The translations under genes were made by a program, and so were the position numbers. The notes under the pieces were generated by a model. That model did not search any database, had not been told where the DNA came from, and worked only from the letters and a program-made list of their open reading frames with translations. Of a stretch of DNA of 64,000 nucleotides, positions 48,753-62,185 are shown in pieces. Origin of the DNA: Acidobacteriota bacterium (GTDB taxonomy: Bacteria > Acidobacteriota > Vicinamibacteria > Vicinamibacterales > UBA2999); NCBI GenBank assembly GCA_947482665.1, contig CANKJK010000002.1:124001-188000 (forward strand), written 5' to 3'. Each line of letters begins with the position of its first letter. Within the stretch, counting starts at the first letter, position 1.

Positions 48753-51611
48753 CTACGACACCCGCTTGCGCTGATCGAAGAAGCGGCGGCAGGCCGCCTC
48801 GAACCGCGCGCCCATCTCGGTCGCGACAGCAGCCGGAACGGGACCGAGCCGCAGCCACTGCTGCTGAGCACTCCGCACGTCCTGCTCGGCCGCCTTCCAC
48901 TTGGTTTCGTCCCGCTGGCCGGTGCCTGCGCCCGCAATCGTGTTGGCTGCGAGCCGGTCGCGCCATTGCTGCGCGAGCCGTTCAGCCGGTGAGAGGCTCG
49001 CGGGCGCCTTGCCCGGTGCCTGCTCCGCCAGCAGCTTCTCCACCCGCGCGACCAGCTTCTCCATCCGCCCGCGGGTCACCTCCGGGTCGAGCTCGGTTCC
49101 GGAAAACGCGGCCGGCCAGGTCTCGACCGCCTTGTTCAGTGCCACCGTGAACCGGTTCGCCACATCCCCCGCAATCGACCGCGGAACCTCGACGCTCTGC
49201 TGCCAGCGCGCCCGGGAGGTCTGGATCGTGGCGTAGAGCTCGGCAGGCGCGTCGCCGGCTGCCTCCACGAGAGACTCGATCTCGCGAACGATGGACTCCT
49301 TCTCCTCCAGCTTGGCCTGGAGATCCACCTGATCCCGGTGCTTGAAGCGATCGAAGAACTTGTCACACGCCGCGCGGAAGCGGTTCCACACCAGATCTGA
49401 CTTCGCCTTCCGCACGGGCCCGGTGGCCTTCCACTCAGCCTGCAGCCGCTTCAACGCCGCGCCGGCGACATCCCACTCGGTGGAATCCGCGAGGGCTTCG
49501 GCCTGTGCGCAGAGCGCTTCCTTCTTGGCCAGGTTCGCGGACCACTCGTCCTTCTTGTGCTTCAGGTCTTCCTGCCTGCGCGAGAAGAACCGGTCGCACG
49601 CAGAGCGGAACCGCTCCCAGGTCGCTTTCTCCTGGCCGCGGGGCACGCCGCCCAGCGCTTTCCACTCACTCTGCAGCTTCTGGATCTCCACCGCCGTCTT
49701 CACCCAGTCGGTGGAATCCGCCAGCGCCTCGACACTCTCGATGAGCGCCAGCTTCTTCGCCAGGTTCTCCGTCCGCTGGACGGCCTGCACCGCGAAGTGC
49801 TCCTGGCACTTCGCATACACGGCGTCCTGTGCGGTCTTGAAGCGCCGCCAGAGGGCCTCACCCTGTGCACGGGGCGCCGCGGCAACATCCTTCCATCGGG
49901 ACTGGAGCTCGCGCATCTTGCGCGCGGCCTCGTCCAGGTCCGTCGACTCCTTCAGCGCCTCCATCGTGGCGCACAACTCTTCCTGCACCTGGACGTTGGC
50001 GAAACGCTGCCAGTCATCGGCGTCGCGCAGTTCCTGCACGCGGGGACCGAGCTTCGAGCGTGCGGCCTCAAGCCGCGACACGAGCTCCTGCCGGTCCTGC
50101 TTGGTGGGCAGCGCCACCTTCTCTTCGAGCACGTCCCGAATCTCGCGCAGGGCCTTGTCGCCCGCCTTGAGGGTCAACGTCTCGACGGCCGCCACCGATT
50201 CGACATGCCGGCAGATCTGCTGCACGCGGCGGAGGTTGTCCTGCTCCTGCTTGGACCGGCGCTCCTGCAGTTCCTGCTCCCGGCCTTCCAGAACGGTCAT
50301 CGCGGCAGCCAGTCGCGCCGCTGCCTCGGGATTCGCCTCGCTGAATTCCTGCAGCATCTCGGCGTCCCGGCGGAGCCCGCGCCAGCGCGCCACGGATTCG
50401 TCGACGCTGTGGTCCGGAGCCGCGAGCGTTTCCAGTTCCGCGGCCAGAGTTTCGAGCCGCACCCGCGCAGCCGCCGCCAGCGTCCGGCGACGGGCTCTGG
50501 CTTCGTACGCGCGGCTCACATCCTGAAACCGCCGGGTGAGCGAGGCGGCGAATTCTGCCGGAATGGGCGGCAGGCTGTCCCACTTGGCCCGCAATTCGGC
50601 CACACGATCCGCGGAGCCCTCGCCCTCGAGTTGGTCGATCTCGTCGCAGATGGACACGCGGTCGGACTGCTCGCGCACCAGCGCCGCGGCCCGCTCCTGG
50701 GCCACGCGCCGTTCCTGCTGCCGTTCGGCCATGGCCTCGCGCGCGGCCTCGCAGGCCGTCTCGAACGCAAACGCCAAGGGCGCGTCGACGTGGGTCGTGT
50801 CGGCTTCAAGCTCCGCCCACGCGAGGCGGCCAGCCGCCAGGGCCGCTTCCGCTTCGTCCAGGTCGGCCGTCAGCACGACGGCCTCCACACGGGTCACGAT
50901 CTCCTGCCCGCGCTGCCGGTCTTCCGCCGACATGGGGGCTTCAGGCGCCGGCGTCACCGGCCGAGAGGCTTCCTCAATGGCGCGCAGGCGCGTGCGGGCC
51001 TTGCGCGCGGCCACCTTGCTGCGGGCGCGCTGGGCCACGCTGGTGATGCTCTCGATGTCGTCGACGCGCTCCAACGCGGCGAGGGCCACGTCGGTGTAAT
51101 CCGCCTTGGCTGCGACGTTCAGGACCTCGCCGGCGTCGGAGACCCGCTCCAGCGCACGCAGGCGGGTCACGGAATCCTCAGCATGCCGGCTGACCGAACC
51201 CAGGGCTTTCTGGTCATGCAGCAGGTCCACGGCCACCAGGCGGGCCGCGACGAGATAGGCCTGCTTGGCAATGCTCGCAAGCTCACGGGTGCGGCCCAGG
51301 TCGCCCAGGGCGCGGGTGAGCGCGCTGGCGGTGTCGACGTCCGTTGCCTCGGCCGCCAACCCAGCCAGGCCACGGACGGCCTCGGCCTTCACGTCATCGT
51401 CCGGGTCGGTCCGCGCGACATCCGCCAGCAGCGCCGGCTCCGTCAGTCGGGAGACGGCGGTGCGACGGACCCGGGCGTCCGGGTCGTCCCTGACGAGGGC
51501 GCTGAGCGCCTCCGCGTCGTCAGGACCGCATTCCAGAGCGGCCGCGGCGCGAACCGCAGGGTCCGCATGTTTCCAGCGAGGTTGTGGCTTCAGCCTGTCC
51601 AAGAGTCCCAT
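48753..51611 (-). CDS. DUF349-domain protein with N-terminal HEAT-like repeats
   Basis: A 952 aa, mostly helical, cytoplasmic protein. Residues 1 to about 210 look like HEAT-type repeats (DDAEALSALVRDDPDARVRR, VARTDPDDDVKAEAVRGLA). The rest contains several DUF349 units, each with the pattern of tryptophan, arginine and phenylalanine seen in LQAEWKATGPVRKAKSDLVWNRF cut as LQAEWKATGPVRKAKS and WNRFRAACDKFF, KLQSEWKALGGVPRGQEKAT and WERFRSACDRFFSRR. DUF349 proteins are helical-bundle scaffolds without known activity. The protein is unusually long. TACACT lies 11 nt before the start. Confidence 0.8.
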   Translation of the reverse strand: MGLLDRLKPQPRWKHADPAVRAAAALECGPDDAEALSALVRDDPDARVRRTAVSRLTEPALLADVARTDPDDDVKAEAVRGLAGLAAEATDVDTASALTRALGDLGRTRELASIAKQAYLVAARLVAVDLLHDQKALGSVSRHAEDSVTRLRALERVSDAGEVLNVAAKADYTDVALAALERVDDIESITSVAQRARSKVAARKARTRLRAIEEASRPVTPAPEAPMSAEDRQRGQEIVTRVEAVVLTADLDEAEAALAAGRLAWAELEADTTHVDAPLAFAFETACEAAREAMAERQQERRVAQERAAALVREQSDRVSICDEIDQLEGEGSADRVAELRAKWDSLPPIPAEFAASLTRRFQDVSRAYEARARRRTLAAAARVRLETLAAELETLAAPDHSVDESVARWRGLRRDAEMLQEFSEANPEAAARLAAAMTVLEGREQELQERRSKQEQDNLRRVQQICRHVESVAAVETLTLKAGDKALREIRDVLEEKVALPTKQDRQELVSRLEAARSKLGPRVQELRDADDWQRFANVQVQEELCATMEALKESTDLDEAARKMRELQSRWKDVAAAPRAQGEALWRRFKTAQDAVYAKCQEHFAVQAVQRTENLAKKLALIESVEALADSTDWVKTAVEIQKLQSEWKALGGVPRGQEKATWERFRSACDRFFSRRQEDLKHKKDEWSANLAKKEALCAQAEALADSTEWDVAGAALKRLQAEWKATGPVRKAKSDLVWNRFRAACDKFFDRFKHRDQVDLQAKLEEKESIVREIESLVEAAGDAPAELYATIQTSRARWQQSVEVPRSIAGDVANRFTVALNKAVETWPAAFSGTELDPEVTRGRMEKLVARVEKLLAEQAPGKAPASLSPAERLAQQWRDRLAANTIAGAGTGQRDETKWKAAEQDVRSAQQQWLRLGPVPAAVATEMGARFEAACRRFFDQRKRVS

Positions 51612-51684
51612 AGGAGCCCATCAGTGTACAGCAGTCCACCGCTGCCAGAGCAGACGGGGAGGCCCGCGCGGCCAGGAGACACAA

Positions 51685-51748
51685 AGGGCCGGCCCCCGAG
51701 AGGAGGCCGGCCCTGAGATTTCACCGTCTGCCGGGCCGAGGGCCCGGC
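51685..51748 (-). terminator. two strong hairpins after glutamine synthetase III
   Basis: GCCGGGCC / GGCCCGGC (51730-51737, 51741-51748, loop gag) and the perfect 10-bp pair AGGGCCGGCC / GGCCGGCCCT (51685-51694, 51705-51714). They lie downstream of the minus-strand GSIII stop and before the DUF349 start. No T-tract. Confidence 0.55.
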
Positions 51749-51758
51749 GGAGACAGCC

Positions 51759-53939
51759 CTACTTCACGAACAGCATCTCGCGGTAGGTGGGCAGCGGCCA
51801 CAGGCCGTGCGGCGTGAGGACTTCAATCTCGTCGCCCACTTCCCGCAGCTTGTTCATGGCCGGGACCACCTTGTCGCGCATGTACTTCGCATGCTTGTCG
51901 GCCGCGGTGCCGCTGTGCGCGAGCAGCACGTCCAACGCGTCGGCCTGCACCTTCAGACGATCCACCAGCTTGGTGTACTTCGCCAGCAGCTTCTTGCCCT
52001 GCACGCTGGTCGCACCAGCCGAGCGGACGGCCGTCACGCTCTGGCCAATCTGCTTCTGATACTCCAACGCCGCCGGCAGGATGTACCGGTTCGCGATGAG
52101 CACCATCAGCTGGCCCTCGACGTTGATCGTCTTGTTGTAGGCCTCAAGGTAGATCTCGTAGCGCGCATGGAGTTCGCGCCCGTTGAGCACCTTGTGCTTC
52201 TCCATCACCTTCACGACCGCCGGCTTGATGATCTCGGGTAGGGCGTCGACGGTGTTCTTGAGGTTCAGCAGGCCGCGCTTGGCCGCCTCCTTCTCCCACT
52301 CCTTCGAGTAGCCATTGCCGTTGAAGACGATTCGCTTGTGCTGCTTGGCGATCTTGGTGAGCAGCTTGGCGACCGCCTTGTTCAGCTCCTCGCCCTTGGC
52401 GACCGCCGCCTCGAGCTCGTCCGCGATGGACTGCAGCGCCTCGGCCGCGGCCACGTTCAGCACCATGTTCGGCCAGCCGATGTTCTGGCCCGAGGACACG
52501 GCGCGGAACTCGAACTTGTTGCCCGTGAAGGCAAACGGGCTCGTGCGGTTCCGGTCGCCGGCGTCGCGTGGCAGCTTCGGCAGCGAGCTCACACCCACAT
52601 CCAGCAGGCCGCCCTGCTTCGTGCTCTTCGCGCCGCCCTTTTCGAGCTGCTCGAAGATGTCGGAGAGCTGGTCGCCCAGGAAGATCGACAGGATGGCCGG
52701 GGGCGCTTCGTTCGCGCCAAGCCGGTGGTCATTGCCCGCGCTGGCGATGCTCGCCCGCAGCAGGCCCTGCCACGTGTCGACCGCGCGCAGCACCGCCGCG
52801 CAGAAGACCAGGAACTGCATGTTGTCGTGCGGCGTGGCGCCCGGGCTCAGCAGGTTGTTGCCGAACTCGTCCGACATCGACCAGTTGTTGTGCTTGCCCG
52901 AACCGTTGACGCCGGCGAAGGGCTTCTCGTGCAGCAGGCACTCGAGGCCGTACTTGGGCGCGATGCGCTTGAGCATCTCCATCGTCATCAGCTGGTGGTC
53001 AGCCGCGACGTTGGCGTTCTCGAACACCGGCGCGATCTCGTACTGGCTGGGCGCCACTTCATTGTGCCGCGTCTTCACGGGCACGCCGATCTTGTAGAGC
53101 TCGGTTTCCGTGTCGGCCATACAGGCCAGCACGCGCTCGGGAATGGAGCCGAAGTACTGGTCCTCCATCTCCTGGCCCTTGGGCGGCTTGGCGCCGAAGA
53201 GGGTCCGGCCGGCATTGATGAGGTCAGGCCGGGCAAAGTAGAAGTTGCGGTCGATCAGGAAGTACTCCTGCTCGGGACCGCACGTGGTGGTGACGCGTTC
53301 GGAGGTCGAGCCGAACAGCTTCAGCACACGGACGGCCTGGCGCGAGAGCGCTTCCATCGAGCGGAGCAGCGGCGTCTTCTTGTCCAGCGCCTCGCCGGTC
53401 CAGCTGACGAAGGCGGTCGGGATGACCAGCGTCACGCTGTTGCCGTCGACGTGCAGGAACGGCGGGCTGGTCGGGTCCCACGCGGTATAGCCGCGGGCCT
53501 CGAACGTCGAGCGCATGCCGCCTGACGGGAAGCTCGACGCATCCGGCTCGCCCTTGATCAGTTCCTTGCCCGAGAACTCCACCAGCGCCTTGCCCTCGGG
53601 GGTCGGCCACAGGAAGGAGTCGTGCTTTTCGGCCGTGATCCCGGTGAGCGGCTGGAACCAGTGCGTGTAGTGCGTCGCCCCATGCTCGACGGCCCAATCC
53701 TTCAGGGCGCCGGCCACGGCGTCGGCGGTGGTCTGGTCGAGCGCCTCGCCCTTGGTGATCGTGGCGCGCAGAACTTTGTAGGCCGTCTTGGGCAGACGGG
53801 CTTCCTGCACGCGGTCGTTGAAGACCAGCGAGCCGAACAGCTCGGCAATGCTCGACGGGGAGGTCAACGCGGCGCGACCTTCATTCAGGGACCAGTCGCG
53901 AATGCTCTTGATGGCATCGGCCAGTGCTGCAGAACCCAT
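51759..53939 (-). CDS. glnN: glutamine synthetase type III
   Basis: A 726 aa type III glutamine synthetase (dodecameric, about 700-730 aa) that makes glutamine from glutamate and ammonia with ATP. Motifs include [18 protein letters not shown] (metal glutamates), [20 protein letters not shown] with the GSGKH catalytic core, and [20 protein letters not shown]. Helical C-terminal third is typical. AAGGAC lies before the ATG. A 314-bp divergent gap separates it from the metH operon; it contains nested inverted repeats. Two hairpins follow the gene. Confidence 0.96.
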   Translation of the reverse strand: MGSAALADAIKSIRDWSLNEGRAALTSPSSIAELFGSLVFNDRVQEARLPKTAYKVLRATITKGEALDQTTADAVAGALKDWAVEHGATHYTHWFQPLTGITAEKHDSFLWPTPEGKALVEFSGKELIKGEPDASSFPSGGMRSTFEARGYTAWDPTSPPFLHVDGNSVTLVIPTAFVSWTGEALDKKTPLLRSMEALSRQAVRVLKLFGSTSERVTTTCGPEQEYFLIDRNFYFARPDLINAGRTLFGAKPPKGQEMEDQYFGSIPERVLACMADTETELYKIGVPVKTRHNEVAPSQYEIAPVFENANVAADHQLMTMEMLKRIAPKYGLECLLHEKPFAGVNGSGKHNNWSMSDEFGNNLLSPGATPHDNMQFLVFCAAVLRAVDTWQGLLRASIASAGNDHRLGANEAPPAILSIFLGDQLSDIFEQLEKGGAKSTKQGGLLDVGVSSLPKLPRDAGDRNRTSPFAFTGNKFEFRAVSSGQNIGWPNMVLNVAAAEALQSIADELEAAVAKGEELNKAVAKLLTKIAKQHKRIVFNGNGYSKEWEKEAAKRGLLNLKNTVDALPEIIKPAVVKVMEKHKVLNGRELHARYEIYLEAYNKTINVEGQLMVLIANRYILPAALEYQKQIGQSVTAVRSAGATSVQGKKLLAKYTKLVDRLKVQADALDVLLAHSGTAADKHAKYMRDKVVPAMNKLREVGDEIEVLTPHGLWPLPTYREMLFVK

Positions 53940-54095
53940 GTGAGAACAGTCCTTTCGTTGGCGTCGTGGCGCCAGGAGGCAGTCGATAACGAACGAGTCG
54001 TGACAGACCGATTATGCACGGATATCCGCTCACGCTGCAAGAAAACAGCTCATTTCAGCCCATACTGAGCCACAAACATGCATACCGTGCCGTTC

Positions 54096-54140
54096 TTTCG
54101 TGCGAAACAAACACGTTTCATGTGACAGGCGTGCACGAAA
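54096..54140. promoter_or_regulatory. nested inverted repeat in the GSIII / metH-operon divergent gap
   Basis: Outer arms TTTCGTGC and GCACGAAA (54096-54103, 54133-54140) enclose inner arms GAAAC and GTTTC (54104-54108, 54115-54119). The region is richer in A and T than neighbours. It is about 160 bp upstream of GSIII and 115 bp upstream of the ArsR-methyltransferase gene. A nitrogen- or methionine-responsive site is possible, but no known motif fits. Confidence 0.4.
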
Positions 54141-54230
54141 TAGCGAGTTCTGGCAGGCGCTGCACTCCAAAACGTGCACCGGCGACCCGCGATCCGGCGA
54201 TCGCGCGGAACAGGCGCTTGGCAAATGACA

Positions 54231-54253
54231 TCCATGAATGTAGATTTATGGAT
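54231..54253 (+). promoter_or_regulatory. palindromic operator over a leaderless promoter, metH operon
   Basis: The 22-base segment at 54231-54252 is palindromic at 18 of 22 positions (outer arms TCCAT and ATGGA, inner AAT and ATT). It contains TAGATT (54241-54246), which lies 7 nt before the ATG at 54254. A bound regulator would cover the -10 element and start site, as expected of repression by the first gene product. Confidence 0.55.
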
Positions 54254-55240
54254 ATGCAGAAGGCGTCGGCCCTGTTCAGGCTCCTCGGTGAGTCCACACG
54301 CCTGCGCCTGCTGCGCGTCCTCTCGGTCGACCGCTTCAACGTGAGCGAGCTCACGGGCATTCTCGGGCTCGCCCAGTCAGGCGTCTCCCGCCACCTCAGT
54401 CTGCTGAAGGACGCCGGCCTGGTCGTTGAGGACCGCGAGGGCGGCTTTGTCTACTACCGCCGTGCCGACCGCGGACCGGCGGATCCGGTCTGGCTCGCAC
54501 TCGACGCACAGTTCAGCCAGTCGATGACGGACCGCGCCGTGAAAGCGGACGAAGCCCGCCTGCAGGAGGTGCTGCGTCTCCGGAAGGAAAACTTCGACGC
54601 GCATGGCGATCAGCGGCAGCTGGTGCCGGGGCGCAGCTGGGCTGCCTGGGCGCGGGCCCTCGGCCACCTGCTCCCCGAAATGGACGTCGTGGACGTGGGG
54701 TGCGGCGAGGGCTATCTCACACTCGAGGCCGCGGGCTTTGCCCGGAGCGTCATCGGCGTCGACCGCTCGGACGAGGTCCTCGAGCGCGCCCGCGCGCTGG
54801 CGGCACGGCGGCGCATCACGAATATCCAGTGGCGGAAGGGCGACCTGGCCCGGTTGCCCCTGCCGGATGCCAGCGTGGACCTCGCGCTGCTCTCCCAGGC
54901 CCTCCACCATTCCCTTGATCCGGAGGAAGCGATCGGCGAGGCCACGCGCGTGCTCCGGCCCGGCGGCCAGATCCTGATTCTCGACCTGCGGGAACACGGC
55001 GAAGCCTGGGTCCGTGACCGCCTGGGCGATGCGCATCTCGGCTTCTCGGAACGCACGTTGACGCACCTGCTTGAACAGGCCGGCTACACCCACATCCGGG
55101 TGAGCGTCGGCACGCGCCTCGCCGGGGACCCCTTCGTGGTACTCGTCGCCTCTGGCGTGAAGGCCTTTGACACGGACTCCCCCGCCCGGCGGCGCACATC
55201 CGCGCCCGCGCAGCGGCCGCGCGCCCGGGCGCGACACTAA
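54254..55240 (+). CDS. ArsR-family HTH fused to a SAM-dependent methyltransferase domain
   Basis: A 328 aa fusion of the same layout as the ahcY-operon regulator. [60 protein letters not shown]. Methyltransferase: motif [73 protein letters not shown]. The catalytic-looking fold is intact, so it could bind SAM or SAH as effector. metH follows after 37 nt. Start: ATG at 54254 fits the TAGATT element; 54248 (ATG, two codons earlier) is possible. Confidence 0.88.
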   Translation: MQKASALFRLLGESTRLRLLRVLSVDRFNVSELTGILGLAQSGVSRHLSLLKDAGLVVEDREGGFVYYRRADRGPADPVWLALDAQFSQSMTDRAVKADEARLQEVLRLRKENFDAHGDQRQLVPGRSWAAWARALGHLLPEMDVVDVGCGEGYLTLEAAGFARSVIGVDRSDEVLERARALAARRRITNIQWRKGDLARLPLPDASVDLALLSQALHHSLDPEEAIGEATRVLRPGGQILILDLREHGEAWVRDRLGDAHLGFSERTLTHLLEQAGYTHIRVSVGTRLAGDPFVVLVASGVKAFDTDSPARRRTSAPAQRPRARARH

Positions 55241-55277
55241 CCGCACACTGACGACATCCCGACCTCACAGGATCCCC

Positions 55278-58982
<3,705 letters not shown>

Positions 58983-59162
58983 CTGCTCCCCTCTGACCGA
59001 ACGGTGCGACCGGTAGGCGCGAGGCTCCGGCGCATCGGACGTCCGCTCGAGGCGCAGCGGGCCTGACGCTGAGGCATGGCGCGCAGACGCCGCGCGCGTC
59101 GTGGCCGCGCGGCATGGCCGATGCTCGGCCACATCGCCATATGAAGGCCCTCCCGCGTGACA

Positions 59163-59191
59163 GGCCAAGGGACGTGAGACGTCCCTTGGCC
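59163..59191. terminator. perfect 13-bp hairpin after metH
   Basis: GGCCAAGGGACGT (59163-59175) pairs perfectly with ACGTCCCTTGGCC (59179-59191) across a 3-nt loop (gag). It lies between metH (plus) and the secreted-protein gene (minus) and can serve both. No T-tract. The ~180 bp before it hold no convincing gene. Confidence 0.65.
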
Positions 59192-59216
59192 CTGACAACG
59201 AAGAGGTGCCCAGAGA

Positions 59217-60095
59217 CTACCGGCCGGTCTGGCCGTAGCTGACGCACGCGCCTTGATTTCGAAATGGCGTGAAGTCAGCGCGAACCAGATTCTGCCAGGC
59301 GCCGTTCTTGCAGTCCGACGACGTCACCGGCACGGCGAACGTACGAAACTGAATCGCCGGCGTGTATGGCGCCCATGCCGAGTCGAGTCGGAAGCTCCCA
59401 ACCCCGCCAGCACCACCGTCAGCATAGAACCCCGCGAACGCCGTGTTCCAGTAGACCGCGTCTGTATTGACGTCGGTGCCCACCGCAACGGGTGGCGTGC
59501 TATTCAAACCGACGTTGAGGGACTCGTACGGGCCAGCCGCATGCAGCGGCGCGTATCCCCACGTATTCGTGTTGAACGCGATGCCGAAGATGAACTGCTC
59601 CGGCAAATCGTAGTTCAGCGCCCGCAGGTCGAAGGTGATCTCGAAGGCAAAGCCGTTGTAGCAACCGTTGTCGGCCGCGCGCCAGGCCGTCCCACCGGGA
59701 CATGTCAGGTCAGCCTCCGGCCGCCACGGGATCACGAAGCTCTGGGTCACCGTCTTCACGGGCGTATGCGCCGCCGCGGTCGCCGCATCGACGTAGAGGT
59801 TCAACGTGATCGGTTGCGTGTAACCCACCGCGGCCATGGTCGGGTACTCCGAGTGTTTAGCCCAGTTGCTCATGACCACGGTCGCGTAGCCCGTGCGCCG
59901 AGGCGTGAACGGATCGAGCTTGATCTCGTCGCCGAACTCGCTTGTGGCACAGCACTGGAACCCGAGACTGACGACATTCGGCGGCACGGGGCTGGGAATA
60001 CCGTCATAGACCACGGTGCCTTGCGCCAGTGCCAGGGTCGGCGCCATCACACACAGTGCGGCTGCAATCGTGAGTGACCCGAACTTCTTGTTCAT
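59217..60095 (-). CDS. secreted protein with C-terminal cysteine-bearing tag-like motif
   Basis: A 292 aa exported protein (signal MNKKFGSLTIAAALCVMAP, ending ALAQ). The main part is a beta-rich domain without recognised catalytic residues: GFQCCATSEFGDEIKLDPF, GYATVVMSNWAKHSEYPTM, ITFDLRALNYDLPEQFIFGI. The last ~35 residues contain SSDCKNGAWQNLVRADFTPF and NQGACVSYGQTGR. This is a C-x-N-G-x-W ... NQGxCV pattern I know from the ends of many unrelated secreted bacterial proteins, where its role is unknown. The start at 60095 gives a normal signal peptide. Confidence 0.7.
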   Translation of the reverse strand: MNKKFGSLTIAAALCVMAPTLALAQGTVVYDGIPSPVPPNVVSLGFQCCATSEFGDEIKLDPFTPRRTGYATVVMSNWAKHSEYPTMAAVGYTQPITLNLYVDAATAAAHTPVKTVTQSFVIPWRPEADLTCPGGTAWRAADNGCYNGFAFEITFDLRALNYDLPEQFIFGIAFNTNTWGYAPLHAAGPYESLNVGLNSTPPVAVGTDVNTDAVYWNTAFAGFYADGGAGGVGSFRLDSAWAPYTPAIQFRTFAVPVTSSDCKNGAWQNLVRADFTPFRNQGACVSYGQTGR

Positions 60096-61012
60096 TGCGT
60101 GTCCTTTCTGGACATTTGCAGACAGGCTTTCCATTGTGGAATCCCACAGCCGGGCCACCTGAGTGGCTCAGCCGGCGGCAACAGTAGCGGGGCGCACTCA
60201 GGGTGTCCGCTCAATACCGCACACATCTCAGGCCATTGATCTGTCACCGGGTGAACGGTCAACCGTTCCATGACATGCCACATGAGGCCGCTGGCAGGCG
60301 GACGAGTGGCGTTCGCCTTGCCGCATGCGGGTCTGGACCCCCTCGACATCCAGATCGATCGCGCCGTGCTCACCAGGTAGGACTGGTGATCTGGCCCGGA
60401 GCCATGCGTGGCGACAAGAGCCGGGCCTGCTGCCGACGCACGACCACCACACTGCCGTTGAGGCCCCCTTTTGAGCCACGCCGCGGGCGGATGCACTCGG
60501 AGGAGCGCCTGAGGACAACACGCAGTCCCCTGCAGGACCACGCCGGCACTGACCAGCGGACCTGAACGGGAGGCCAGCCCGTGGCACAACGACGGCAACC
60601 CCTGAGCCAGCACTCGGTTCGATCAGCCGCACGCAGTGCTCGACCAGCGCACCACCCCTTGGGCATGGGCATCACGGAGATGCGCGTCTCGACGCGCCAC
60701 GACCTCACGGGCATGTCAGGGTCCACCCATTGCGGCGGCTCCCGCCTCGGCCTGCCGTCTCAGCCAGATTCCTGAGCCACACCCACAGGCGCTGCCAAGC
60801 ACCACCACGGCTCACAGGAGTGCGAGACACCGGTGGCCATCGAAGCACGAGAGCCGCAGTGAGCTGGGAGCGTTGCACGGGCTCCCTGGGTGGCTCATGC
60901 CGTTGCACGCCTGTCTCGGGGCGTGCGATAGTCGCTGCGGCGAGCCTATGACGTGGCGTTTCTGGGGAAGTTCTGAAGGGCCTCGACGAGTGCGGGCCAC
61001 TGCGGTGCAGAT
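60096..61012. other. 0.9 kb gene-poor stretch
   Basis: No reading frame here has a recognisable family, signal peptide or ribosome site. Open frames on both strands are rich in Arg, Ser, Pro and Cys, as expected of GC-rich non-coding sequence read in six frames. It may be a decayed gene, or a regulatory region for the acylation operon at 61.0 kb and the secreted gene at 60.1 kb. No direct repeats or terminal inverted repeats were noticed. Confidence 0.5.
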
Positions 61013-62185
61013 GTGCTGAGGGATCAGGCACTCGCAGCCAATGCCCGTGACACTCGGCTGTGGAATGGTCCGGGGCCGTGGCTCTTGCTCACGCTCGTGA
61101 TTTGCAACGTTGTGGCCGGCTCCCATCTCGCTGAGCTCAAACGCGACCGTGAAGCCAATCTGCTGGGACTCAGCAACGGCTCGAATCGCCCCGACCAGCC
61201 ACCGCGTTACGACTGGTCAGTCGGTGAGGACCTGGCGCGGTATCTGCCCGCAATCCCTGACGCACGGCGCCAGCCTCTCGTGATCGTCCTGGGCATGTCG
61301 CAGATGTACACCATCAACGATGTCGCGCAAGGAGATGAGGCGATCCCCGAACTATTGGACGAGGAGTTCTCCGCGTTCGGGGTGCGGGCATTTGGACTGG
61401 TGGCGCCCAACCTGAACAACGAAGAGGCGCTCCTCCTGCAATTGGCCGCGCTTGCGCGTCCAGCCACAACCCCCCGGGCGTTTCTGTACGGCGTCTGCTT
61501 CGACAAGTTTCGCAACATCGATCTACGACCTGCACTGGCGAGATTGCTGAGTTCGGATCTGGCTCTGCAACAGAGCTGGACGCATGTGTGCGAGGGGCGC
61601 GCCAGCATGTACCCGCTCGCTTGCGAGAAGATGCGTCAGTCCCTCGCGACCGCGCAGGAGCCGAGCACTGATCGTCCCGACACCGTCGAGCAGCGCATTC
61701 GCACGCTCGCCGCGCGGGCGCTGCCCCTGGTCGACGCGCGCAGCGAGCTCAATGGTGCGCTGCAGTATCGCGTATACCTGTTCCGGAACTGGCTGTTTGA
61801 CATTCATCCGAGCACAAAGCGACCGATCATCAGTTCGCGCTATCAGCTCAACCAGGAACTCCTCGGCCTACTGGAGGAGGTCAGTCGCGCCCGCGGTATC
61901 CAACTCATGGTGTTCGTCAACCCGCTCAATCCCCAGGCGGAGAACCCGTACATCACTGAGCAGTACCAGCAGTTCAAGGCATGGCTGCAGGGCTTTGCCC
62001 AGAGCCGGAGGCTTGGCTATGCAAACCTGGAGGACGCCGTTCCAGCGGAACACTGGGGCCAGCGGAGTGACGGGCCTGATTTCAAGCATTTCCGTGGTGA
62101 AGGGCATCGACTGACCGCTCGCGCGATCGACACATCCTTTCGGGATCAACTGCGGGCCTTGCCAGATCCGGTACCCGCGCCGTGA
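61013..62185 (+). CDS. SGNH-hydrolase-like membrane-anchored protein (DltD/AlgJ-like)
   Basis: A 390 aa protein with an N-terminal membrane anchor (WLLLTLVICNVVAG) and a periplasmic SGNH-type domain. The nucleophile block reads VIVLGMSQMYTIND, and the late catalytic pair lies in GPDFKHFRGEGHRLTARAI (aspartate and histidine). This is the arrangement in DltD and AlgJ/AlgX, which move acyl groups to a surface polymer with an MBOAT partner. The stop overlaps the MBOAT start (GTGA). The start GTG at 61013 is the first in frame after an upstream stop. The acyl acceptor is unknown. Confidence 0.72.
   Translation: MLRDQALAANARDTRLWNGPGPWLLLTLVICNVVAGSHLAELKRDREANLLGLSNGSNRPDQPPRYDWSVGEDLARYLPAIPDARRQPLVIVLGMSQMYTINDVAQGDEAIPELLDEEFSAFGVRAFGLVAPNLNNEEALLLQLAALARPATTPRAFLYGVCFDKFRNIDLRPALARLLSSDLALQQSWTHVCEGRASMYPLACEKMRQSLATAQEPSTDRPDTVEQRIRTLAARALPLVDARSELNGALQYRVYLFRNWLFDIHPSTKRPIISSRYQLNQELLGLLEEVSRARGIQLMVFVNPLNPQAENPYITEQYQQFKAWLQGFAQSRRLGYANLEDAVPAEHWGQRSDGPDFKHFRGEGHRLTARAIDTSFRDQLRALPDPVPAP

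Noticed and set aside
53940-54060. Sigma-54 promoter of glutamine synthetase III
   Set aside because: A TTGCA on the minus strand (near 54045) has no TGGCAC partner at the required distance.
53940-54253. Cobalamin riboswitch upstream of the metH operon
   Set aside because: I see no B12-box-like sequence in this gap; control through the ArsR-methyltransferase fusion is a better fit.
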